A program made the position numbers and the translations under genes. A stretch of DNA of 58,854 nucleotides from JAKLHL01 sp964411885 (lineage in GTDB: Bacteria > Bdellovibrionota > JAFGOL01), in NCBI GenBank assembly GCA_964411885.1, contig CAYPMK010000004.1, positions 1 to 58,854 of the forward strand, in the 5' to 3' direction. The notes beneath the pieces were generated by a model. That model saw only the letters and a list, made by a program, of their open reading frames with translations, did not search any database and had not been told where the DNA came from. Positions 34,774 to 43,264 of this stretch are shown here, in pieces (positions within the stretch are counted from its first letter, which is position 1; each line of letters opens with the position of its first letter).

Positions 34774-36496
34774 GTTATTCTTATATTCTTTATTAATTTC
34801 TTTTTATACTCAAAATATTTTTGCATCTGAAAGACAAACTTCTTTGAACGAGCTTCACGATCTTGCAAAAAAAAATACATCTACTTTTATCGAAAGATTT
34901 GATTCAGCAAAAAAGAACAAACAGGTACGAGAAGCTCTTTCTTTGCTGAATGAAATGTTAAGATTAGAGTTGCCACCGTCTTCTAGAGATCTTTTTTCTA
35001 TGTGTAGAAGTTTAAGAAAAGTGGATTGTACTTTATTTAAGGCAAGGATATTTGAAGACGAAGGTAATGCTGGTTCTGCAATGGACCTATATACTAGGTC
35101 TGGTAATAGTAAGGATTATTTACGTCTTAAGGCATTGTCTGGACAATCAATAGAAAAGGATATTTCAGAAAAAGGACAAAAATTATCAGCGATAGAAAAA
35201 ACTTATTATTCTAATATTTCTGATTTTGCTAAGGGAGAATGGAATAAGGTTGCTATTCAAGAGTCTGCACCTTTATTCATGAGATTTTATTCTTATTTGA
35301 TGCTGGGTAATATAGATAAGGCAAAAGGTGTCCTTCAGGATGCATCTAGGACTAACAGTTTTACAGGACTTCTAGAATATAAGAGGATGAAGGCACTAAT
35401 GTCCTATGCAGAGAACAAGCAGTATGAAGCATTAACAGTATTTAAAGAGGTTCTTAAGTATGATCCGTCTGATAGAGTGTCATTAAGGTTCATTGCCCAT
35501 ATATACTATAGAACGGGATGGTACGATCGTGCAGAAAAGATATATGCAGAATTAATATCTAGTGAATGGAGAGATACAGAACTTTATTATCTACTTTCAG
35601 AAAGAGCTGAAATGAGAGTGAGGAATCTTAAAATAACTTCTGCAACAAAAGACGCAGAAAAGATATTTAAGGAGTATCCTGATAGGTATGATTTTATAGT
35701 TCAGTGGACAGGGTGGTTAACGGAGTATGGGAAAAAAGATCTTGCTGAAAAATATATAACGAGGATTCCAGTCGATAAAGGTCCATATTTTGAAAGTTTA
35801 AGGTATTATGTACAAGGTATAATGTTTGAAAATAATTTTGATCTTGCCAATGCGGTCGTTTATTTTGACAAGGCTTATTCTGTCTATAAGGCTGTTGAAT
35901 ACAAGGATAGGGCAGATATCATAAGAGAGGCAGAAAAGATAAGGGAACGTGGAAAAAAACTATCGAGTATTGATTGTAGAGAGTATTCCTTTGTTCCAAC
36001 TGATATTGGCTGGATTATGGCGTTAAGACCAGTAAAGTATTATTTTAAAAAAGAGGATAATACGTTCAGGCTGATACTAAAGCTAAAGTTAATACATGAT
36101 AAGGAACTTAATATAGGCAACACAGCTGCTGAATGGTCTAGATCTATATCGTCTACATGGAGCAAAGATGGTCTTAAAGTTCAGCTTGCTATAGTTGACG
36201 AGGTCGATTCAGGAACTATAAGCATAGAAGTTCAGCCTTGGCCAAGCTCCTTATATCTAAAAAGGGTCTCCAGCCATCAATGGAGTCTTTTAACACCGTA
36301 TAGTGTTATAGACCATGAGGCAGGGCATCTTTTAGGCTTAAGTGATGAGTACTTTGAACCTAACAAAAATTTGTCGTCGAAGAATATAGGAAGGTTTATG
36401 GGTGAACCAGATTCTATAATGAGAAACATGCTTTATGGAGTACCTCAAAAAAGACATATACAATTTATACTATCTTCATTAAAATGTTTTAAATAA
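34757..36496 (+). CDS. Exported TPR protein with C-terminal metzincin-like zinc protease motif
   Basis: 579 aa. Signal peptide residues 1-24 (cleavage near FAS-E). Residues ~35-400 are TPR-like helical repeats (e.g. AEKIYAELISSEWRD). At the C-terminus HEAGHLLGLSDEY (starting at H520) gives the zinc motif HExxHxxGxxD with Glu520+1 catalytic and Asp as third ligand, as in snapalysin-like metzincins; a Met-turn SIM follows 24 residues later (EPDSIMRNM). Only ~60 residues follow the first His, short for a metzincin. Probably a periplasmic or secreted protease or a protease-scaffold; substrate unknown. Confidence 0.75.
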   Translation: MNRLYRLFLYSLLISFYTQNIFASERQTSLNELHDLAKKNTSTFIERFDSAKKNKQVREALSLLNEMLRLELPPSSRDLFSMCRSLRKVDCTLFKARIFEDEGNAGSAMDLYTRSGNSKDYLRLKALSGQSIEKDISEKGQKLSAIEKTYYSNISDFAKGEWNKVAIQESAPLFMRFYSYLMLGNIDKAKGVLQDASRTNSFTGLLEYKRMKALMSYAENKQYEALTVFKEVLKYDPSDRVSLRFIAHIYYRTGWYDRAEKIYAELISSEWRDTELYYLLSERAEMRVRNLKITSATKDAEKIFKEYPDRYDFIVQWTGWLTEYGKKDLAEKYITRIPVDKGPYFESLRYYVQGIMFENNFDLANAVVYFDKAYSVYKAVEYKDRADIIREAEKIRERGKKLSSIDCREYSFVPTDIGWIMALRPVKYYFKKEDNTFRLILKLKLIHDKELNIGNTAAEWSRSISSTWSKDGLKVQLAIVDEVDSGTISIEVQPWPSSLYLKRVSSHQWSLLTPYSVIDHEAGHLLGLSDEYFEPNKNLSSKNIGRFMGEPDSIMRNMLYGVPQKRHIQFILSSLKCFK

Positions 36497-36507
36497 GAGA
36501 GGCTAAA

Positions 36508-37569
36508 ATGGATAGTAATTTGCTAAAAAAGATCTTTGTTGAAAATGATTGTGATGCCATATTGTTCGTAGATCCAAAGAACATAAGGTACATGTGTGGC
36601 TTTAGAGGCAATAATGGTTTGTTATTCTATACAAAGAACAACAAGATGCTTTTGGTCACAGACCCTAGGTTTGAGCTAGAGGCAAAACAGAATGTTAAAA
36701 ATGCTGAAATAGTTATTAATGTAAAGGAATCAAGTTTGTGGGAAATGCCAGATTTCTATAAGGAACATGGAATAAATAAATTGGGATTTTCATCTAAAGC
36801 AATGACGGTGGAGATGTTCAATAGTATAAGTAAAGAAGTAACAATGGTTCCAATAGATATAATACCATCTGCTTATAGATATACAAAGAGTGCCCAAGAA
36901 ATTAAAACAATGAGGGAGTCAATAAGGATACAAGAAAAAGCGCTGTCAGAGGTTATAGGACTTTTATCAGAACACCCTACAGAAAAAGTATTTGCCGCAC
37001 ATCTAGATCATCACATGAGGCTTAATGGAGCAGAAAAATCTGCTTTTGATACAATAGTCGCGTTTGCAGAGAATTCTGCCGTTGTACACGCTATACCCTC
37101 CGAGAAAAAAATAAAAGGTGATGGTTTTTTGATAATAGACTGGGGTGCTGTTTATGATGGTTATTGTTGTGATGAAACAGTAACCTATATATTAGGTAAA
37201 CCAAGCAAAGAGATGATACAACTTTATGACGATGTTCATACTGCACAAAGACGAGCTATAGAAGCTGTAAGACCTAACGTTACGGCCGTTGAACTTTATG
37301 AAAAAGCATATGGGTATTTAATAGATAAAGGATATAAAAAATACATACAACACTCTTTGGGACATCATCTTGGACTTGATATACACGAGTATCCAAAAAT
37401 ATTTCCTTTTACAGAATTTACATTCAAGGAAGGGATGGTCTTTACCATAGAGCCGGGTCTTTATATTCCCGGACTTGGAGGCGTGAGGATAGAGGACATG
37501 GTTATGGTTACAGCTTCTGGGCACGAGGTTCTTACAACTCTGTCCAAGGAAAAAAAGATCATACTATGA
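36508..37569 (+). CDS. M24-family aminopeptidase (Xaa-Pro type)
   Basis: 353 aa creatinase-fold dimetal peptidase. Ligands are visible: Asp in IIDWGAVYDGYCCDETVTY (two Asp), His in HSLGHHLGLDIHEYP, Glu in FTIEPGLYIPG and Glu in VRIEDMV. The N-terminal ~125 residues are the usual creatinase-N domain. Cytosolic. AGAGAGG lies 7 bases before ATG. Sits between two TPR genes within the operon. Confidence 0.92.
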   Translation: MDSNLLKKIFVENDCDAILFVDPKNIRYMCGFRGNNGLLFYTKNNKMLLVTDPRFELEAKQNVKNAEIVINVKESSLWEMPDFYKEHGINKLGFSSKAMTVEMFNSISKEVTMVPIDIIPSAYRYTKSAQEIKTMRESIRIQEKALSEVIGLLSEHPTEKVFAAHLDHHMRLNGAEKSAFDTIVAFAENSAVVHAIPSEKKIKGDGFLIIDWGAVYDGYCCDETVTYILGKPSKEMIQLYDDVHTAQRRAIEAVRPNVTAVELYEKAYGYLIDKGYKKYIQHSLGHHLGLDIHEYPKIFPFTEFTFKEGMVFTIEPGLYIPGLGGVRIEDMVMVTASGHEVLTTLSKEKKIIL

Positions 37570-37575
37570 TTTGTT

Positions 37576-39354
37576 ATGGATGTTAGGGGTATATATTTAA
37601 GAGGTAACGAGGCTTTTTCTGCAGGCAACTATCCAGAGGCATTGCAGTTGTTTCTGTCTATCTTGGGCCGTGATAACGAGGACGAGAACCTTTTACTCAA
37701 AATATCTCAATGCTATCAAGAATTAGATAAATATGATGAAGCTATAGAGTTTCTAGAGAAACTCCTACAACTTAATATAGAGAGAGGTAATTACAAAAAA
37801 GGTATAGCTGTGTGTAAAAGGATACTCACTATTGACCCAGAAGACACAGAGGTGATAGTAAAATTAGCCAACATATTCAGAAAATTAAGTCAATATGGAG
37901 AGGCTAGTTATTATTATAGGATAGCGGCACAGCATTATGAGTATGCTGGTTTTATGGATAAAGCCATAGAGATGTTACAGATAGTTAAAGAGCTTGGCCA
38001 AGAAGGTGTAGAGGACCTTCTTGAGATAATAAAGAATGAATATAAAAGGGGAGCAAAAACAAAAGCGAGTAGAAATATTGAACAGATAATTAAAGATCTT
38101 AAGGATGGATCTGAATATGGCTTATTAGACGTAGCTCTGAACCTTGCACTCTCTAATACACCAGATGCTTTTTTATATGTTGAGGACCTAAGCGGTCTGT
38201 ACTTTAGAACAGGCAGACTTGTTGATTGTATTAAGCTGTGTTTGTGGGGGCTTAGTCTAAAACCAAGTTCTGCTACTATGTTCTATATGATAGCAAAATC
38301 ACTGTGGGCACTTGGTCACGACGATCTAGCAAGAACTCTTTGTGAGGCTATCTCAAGGGGAGAAATAACAATAGATAACGAAGAATATATAAGTAGAGTA
38401 GATCACATACTTCGCCATATGAAATCTATGGAAAAGAACACACTTTCTATAATGGACAGCGACAACAAAGATGAAGATGTTCAGATGGAGAGCCTGTCAT
38501 ATTTAGAAAGAGAACAATTTACTAACATTATGCATGAACAACTTGAAAAGAAAGTACTCAGAGAAGAGCTAGATCAAAAACTGAAAGAAGCAACAGAAGA
38601 TAAAACACAGGTAATAGATCTAAAAAGAAAGAGCAAGTTCTCGCCAAAGGTCCTTGACGGTTTAAGAGAGTCAGAAATATTGATGTCAGAGGGATTTTAT
38701 GACAAAGCTGCTGTAAAATTGTTTTCTTTATTAAAGGAAGAACCGGGTAACGAAGATATAAAGAGCATGCTTAATAGGGCAATGAAATTGTCTGACGAGA
38801 TTGGCCCAACTGTTTTACCTCCTAATATAAAACAGGACAAGAGAACCATAGAAGAGATATCTTCTAGTCTAGAAGACTATCTTAGCAATGATACTGACGA
38901 CATTACTTTTATAGATAAGGATCTTATTAAGAAATTCAATGAAAAACTACAAGAGGGGTCTTTGTTGCATGACTATGAACTTAATTTTGATCTTGGTATA
39001 GCATATATGGAAATGGAGCTTTGGGAAGATGCTGTTGATTCTTTTGATAAGGTCTTAAAATATTTCAAAGATGACCACGGTCATAACAAAGCTGTAGAAG
39101 CAAGAATATATAGAACATATAGTCAGGCGATGTCCCAAGATGTAATAGAACTAGAAAAAATAATCCCATTATTCGAGCAAATAATATTATTGACCAAAGA
39201 TCCAGACCTAAAGCTTAACGCCATGTACTACATGGCTGATTGCTATGAAAAAGCTGGCGATAGAGTTGGATCGTTAAAAATATATAAGGATATAATTAAC
39301 GAGAACCCGAGTTATAGAGACGTAAAGATAAGGGCTGCTGTGCTGGAGAGGTGA
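37576..39354 (+). CDS. Cytoplasmic TPR-repeat protein
   Basis: 592 aa, helical throughout, with tetratricopeptide repeats in residues ~1-150 (e.g. NEAFSAGNYPEALQLFLSIL), ~360-410 and ~470-590, separated by a charged coiled-coil-like stretch (300-350). No signal or membrane segment. Such proteins are often fused or adjacent to envelope machinery in related bacteria; precise role unknown. It precedes tamB by 4 bases. Confidence 0.75.
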   Translation: MDVRGIYLRGNEAFSAGNYPEALQLFLSILGRDNEDENLLLKISQCYQELDKYDEAIEFLEKLLQLNIERGNYKKGIAVCKRILTIDPEDTEVIVKLANIFRKLSQYGEASYYYRIAAQHYEYAGFMDKAIEMLQIVKELGQEGVEDLLEIIKNEYKRGAKTKASRNIEQIIKDLKDGSEYGLLDVALNLALSNTPDAFLYVEDLSGLYFRTGRLVDCIKLCLWGLSLKPSSATMFYMIAKSLWALGHDDLARTLCEAISRGEITIDNEEYISRVDHILRHMKSMEKNTLSIMDSDNKDEDVQMESLSYLEREQFTNIMHEQLEKKVLREELDQKLKEATEDKTQVIDLKRKSKFSPKVLDGLRESEILMSEGFYDKAAVKLFSLLKEEPGNEDIKSMLNRAMKLSDEIGPTVLPPNIKQDKRTIEEISSSLEDYLSNDTDDITFIDKDLIKKFNEKLQEGSLLHDYELNFDLGIAYMEMELWEDAVDSFDKVLKYFKDDHGHNKAVEARIYRTYSQAMSQDVIELEKIIPLFEQIILLTKDPDLKLNAMYYMADCYEKAGDRVGSLKIYKDIINENPSYRDVKIRAAVLER

Positions 39355-39358
39355 ATAG

Positions 39359-42300
39359 GTGATAAGAAGAGCTTTACTTTTCAGTGCTATTTTCATTGTG
39401 TTCCTTATGGTCGGTGTGTTTATTGTTTTTAACTCGATGGCTTTAAGGGATTTTGCTAAAAGACTTATTGTTACTCAGTCTTACTACCAATTCGGTATAA
39501 AAGTAGAAGTAAAAGATGTAAGGATATCATATTTTAGACCAGCAGTAAGAATACAGGGCATTAAGCTGATAAAAGAGGACCCTAAGTATAAAGTGAACCT
39601 TTCTGCAGAAGAGGCCTCTGTATATTTTAATATAATAAAGTTAATAAGAGGAAAGGTTGGTATTTCTGGAATAAAACTTGAAAAACCAGATTTATCTATA
39701 TTTATGGACCTTAATTACGACGATAAAAAATTAGACATAAACATTGCATCCATATTGGAAGATCTAGAGAAAGGAGATCTAAAAAGGGTCACAATAGAGG
39801 ACGGTAATATAGATCTTTCTCTTGCAACTGCAAATAAGACAGAGATTTTTGACCTTAATGGTTTTAATGTCAATATAAGGAAAGGTATTATATCTAATTT
39901 TGTTTTGGAGATGAGCGCTGATTCAGTGAAATTACCGATAGAACAAATAAGGTCTTTTGAGGTAAGAGCGGACATAAAGGATAAACAATTAAAGATAAAT
40001 AAAGCTGATATAACAGTTGATGGTGGAAAGATATATGCTGGTGGTACGCTTAGCGATGTAACAGATTACAAAAGATCACTTGTAAATATGTCTTGGAAAA
40101 CTGAGTTTGATCTGTCATATCTTAAAGAATATCAAGAATATCTTAAAGATGATTTCTCTAAAGACATTAAGTCTGGTTCTTTGCTCGCTGGTGGTAAAAC
40201 ATATGGTGAAGTATTAGGTGGTCTTAAGAAGATGTCTCTAGATGTTTCTGCAGATATAAAAGATTTATTATGGGATGACATGCTGATACCAAAGCTAGCA
40301 TTAAGGTCTAGTTTTAAGGACGAGAATATATTCATTTCTCATTTGGATATTTCAGATGGAGAAAAAAGCATATCAATAAATGATACTAAATTGATGCTTT
40401 CAGCTCCTTATTCAGTGAGTGGTAAAGGTAGTGTTAACCACATAGACCTTTCTAGATATCTTGAACTATTCGATATAAAAAGATGTCTTTCAAAGTTTAA
40501 CATAAACGGCCCTTTTAGTTTTTCTGGTGTGTTACGACCAGAATTCAAGATAACTGGTGTTTTTGATCTTTATGTTAAAGATTTTTGGGTACTTAAAAAG
40601 AAAGGGGCTCCAGTAAATAGAGAGAATAGCATCCTTGATTTTAAGGATGGACATGTTTTTGGCAAGGTCCATTTTAGTGCTAAAGGTGCTTATTTTGATA
40701 ATTTCAAGGCTAAAAGTCAAAACAATATGATGACGGTGAATGGGTGGATAAAGAATGACTCTACCGTAGATCTAGACGTAAAAGCTTCTGATTTTTCTAT
40801 GAATACATATGGAAGGATAGAGGACTTGCCTGTACTTGGTAAAGGTGATTTCCAGACTAAATTAATAGTTGATGAAAATGGTGATTTTAAAACTTTTGGT
40901 AATATTGACTTTGCTGATGTTAAACTACTTGATGGATATCATCTTGGCTCTATATCGAGTAAGATAACATATCTTAACGAGGTGTTGTCTTTTAGTGATC
41001 TAAAAGGCAAGATCGGTAACTCAAAATATTCAGGTAATATAAATCTAATATTTGGCAAAGACAACGAGGTTGATCTGCGTGGCAGTGGTATTGTGAAAGA
41101 TGCTTACACCGGAGACATATATAAATTATTTGGTTCAAAAGAAAAATTGTTTGGTTCTCCATCAGCTATAGTTAATGGTGTTGTGAAATTAAGTGGTAGG
41201 CCATCTTGGGAAGGTATTAAATTAGACTGCAACCTAGATATTTCAGATATAGAATTTTTTGCTGAACGTTTTGATAAGGCTAATTTTGATTTTACTTGGG
41301 ATAAAGGAGAGCTCAAGATAGATGATGCTTATATTACTCGTGGTTCAGGTCGTTTTGATATAGATGGTGCAAGAAAGAATGGTGTGCTTTCTTTGGGCCT
41401 TAGATCTAATAAAATAGATGTTTCAGACATAATGGCTTTGTCTAGCAGGGCAGAGATAGATGGTGATTTAACAGTTAAAGGGGATGTTAAACATTTCAAC
41501 AAGAAATTATCTGGTAGTTTGAAATTTAATTTTTCTGATCTTTCAATGGACAGGAATAAGTTAAAACCAGTTAATGCGGAGCTTGTATTTGGAGACACAA
41601 TAGACCTTAAGTTCAATGTTTTTGATGGTGCCGCCACAGGAGATCTTGTAGAGCAAGTAGATGGAACTTATAAACTCCGATCTAATTTGAGAGCTTTGGA
41701 TGTTTATCCTTTGACTGGTATTTTTATGTCATCAGAGGCTGAACCATTTAGAACAGGTATTAACGGACACATTGATCTTTTGATAGACAAGAATGGTTCT
41801 ATAAAATGGGGTAATTTAGACATTGAGGAATTAAAACTCTACAGCGGGTTTATGAATTTAAGTAATAAAGGCAAAATATCTGCTCAGTACAAGAATTCCG
41901 TCTACTATATAAAAGACACAGAACTACTAATGGATTACGACGGAGGTGTTTGTAAGCTTGGTTTTAACAATAACGGGAACAATATATTAATAAAAGGTTG
42001 TATTCCTGTTTCTTTATTAAGAGTATTTAAAGAACAAATAACAGGCGCTAGAGGCAAAATAGATATAGATCTTTCTTATGGCAATAAACTGAATGGGACA
42101 TCTAACTTTAGAGATGTGTCGATCACAACTTATGGACATAAGCTTGGTACTATAAATGCTGTAGGCAAAATGTTGATAGATAATAATGTGCTCAAATTAG
42201 GGTCTTTTTCTCTTAATGCAGGAGGAGCTAGTGCTTCTTTTAATGGAACGATAAACATGGATAAGATATTTAGTCTTTCTGGCCTATATCCTGCTTTTAA

Positions 42301-43264
42301 TGTAGGCGTAAAAATAGACAAATTATTCTTAGATTACCCAGAGGGTTTTAGGGGAAGATGGGAAGGTAATATTGACGTAAAAGGTGAAAGACCACCATAC
42401 TCAATAACTGGAGTGATGAATGTTTATGATGGTACATATAGAAAAGATATAGAGGTAGCAAGACTTGCGCTATCAAAAGGCAAGAAGATAGATGACACGG
42501 TACTGTTTAAGAGAAGCAAACCTAATTTACAGTTCGATATAAAACTAAAGACAGCTAACGATATCTATGTAAAGAACACGACCATGACAGGTGAAGTGGC
42601 TTTTGATTTAGGGCTTAATGGTACCGACGTTGATCCAAAGCTTGTTGGCTCTGTAGATCTTCTTAATGGTAATTTTATATACTTTGATAATACATTTGAA
42701 TTGTTGTCAGGAAGAGTTAAATTCAGGGATGACGATGTTGAACCAATAGTTTATCAGCTTGATTCAGAAGCAAAGATAAACAATTATCAGGTTTTCTTGA
42801 AAATGGTTAGCGAGAAAGGCGAACCAAAGTTTAGTGTTAGCTCCACACCTCCATTGACAGAAGAAAAGATACTTACATTACTTGCTACAGGGGATGTTCA
42901 ATCTGATTTTATGGATCAGGGTGGGTTTACGGCAGGAACAGGCGGTAATATAGTTTCAGAAGGGCTTGGGGTGACTGGTTCCATAAAGAAAAATACAGGT
43001 GTTGGTATGAAGCTTAAAGCGCCTAAAGATAAGGATTCTACGATACCAGACATAGAATTTCAAAAAGATTTAACTAATGACCTTAAAGTTATTTATGGTA
43101 AATCACTTGATGAGAATATCAATAAACAAGAAGTTAATGTACAATATGATGTTAATAGGAATGTGCAGCTTAAACTTTTATTTGAAGAGGAAAATAAAGA
43201 GAATGCTAGCCAGAATAAACCTTCTAATGCAGGTGTTGATATTAAGTTTAAGTTTGAGTTCTAG
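39359..43264 (+). CDS. tamB: TamB-like (AsmA/DUF490) intermembrane lipid transport protein
   Basis: 1301-aa inner-membrane-anchored protein with a long periplasmic beta-taco domain. One N-terminal membrane helix (residues ~3-24) is followed by AsmA-like beta-rich repeats. The C-terminal ~300 residues are DUF490: VGSVDLLNGNFIYFDNTFEL, SGRVKFRD and FSVSSTPPLTEEKILTLLATGD. GTG start 4 bases after the previous stop. It overlaps the Omp85 gene by 62 bases, the TamA-TamB pair known in Gram-negatives, thought to move phospholipid to the outer membrane. Confidence 0.9.
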   Translation: MIRRALLFSAIFIVFLMVGVFIVFNSMALRDFAKRLIVTQSYYQFGIKVEVKDVRISYFRPAVRIQGIKLIKEDPKYKVNLSAEEASVYFNIIKLIRGKVGISGIKLEKPDLSIFMDLNYDDKKLDINIASILEDLEKGDLKRVTIEDGNIDLSLATANKTEIFDLNGFNVNIRKGIISNFVLEMSADSVKLPIEQIRSFEVRADIKDKQLKINKADITVDGGKIYAGGTLSDVTDYKRSLVNMSWKTEFDLSYLKEYQEYLKDDFSKDIKSGSLLAGGKTYGEVLGGLKKMSLDVSADIKDLLWDDMLIPKLALRSSFKDENIFISHLDISDGEKSISINDTKLMLSAPYSVSGKGSVNHIDLSRYLELFDIKRCLSKFNINGPFSFSGVLRPEFKITGVFDLYVKDFWVLKKKGAPVNRENSILDFKDGHVFGKVHFSAKGAYFDNFKAKSQNNMMTVNGWIKNDSTVDLDVKASDFSMNTYGRIEDLPVLGKGDFQTKLIVDENGDFKTFGNIDFADVKLLDGYHLGSISSKITYLNEVLSFSDLKGKIGNSKYSGNINLIFGKDNEVDLRGSGIVKDAYTGDIYKLFGSKEKLFGSPSAIVNGVVKLSGRPSWEGIKLDCNLDISDIEFFAERFDKANFDFTWDKGELKIDDAYITRGSGRFDIDGARKNGVLSLGLRSNKIDVSDIMALSSRAEIDGDLTVKGDVKHFNKKLSGSLKFNFSDLSMDRNKLKPVNAELVFGDTIDLKFNVFDGAATGDLVEQVDGTYKLRSNLRALDVYPLTGIFMSSEAEPFRTGINGHIDLLIDKNGSIKWGNLDIEELKLYSGFMNLSNKGKISAQYKNSVYYIKDTELLMDYDGGVCKLGFNNNGNNILIKGCIPVSLLRVFKEQITGARGKIDIDLSYGNKLNGTSNFRDVSITTYGHKLGTINAVGKMLIDNNVLKLGSFSLNAGGASASFNGTINMDKIFSLSGLYPAFNVGVKIDKLFLDYPEGFRGRWEGNIDVKGERPPYSITGVMNVYDGTYRKDIEVARLALSKGKKIDDTVLFKRSKPNLQFDIKLKTANDIYVKNTTMTGEVAFDLGLNGTDVDPKLVGSVDLLNGNFIYFDNTFELLSGRVKFRDDDVEPIVYQLDSEAKINNYQVFLKMVSEKGEPKFSVSSTPPLTEEKILTLLATGDVQSDFMDQGGFTAGTGGNIVSEGLGVTGSIKKNTGVGMKLKAPKDKDSTIPDIEFQKDLTNDLKVIYGKSLDENINKQEVNVQYDVNRNVQLKLLFEEENKENASQNKPSNAGVDIKFKFEF

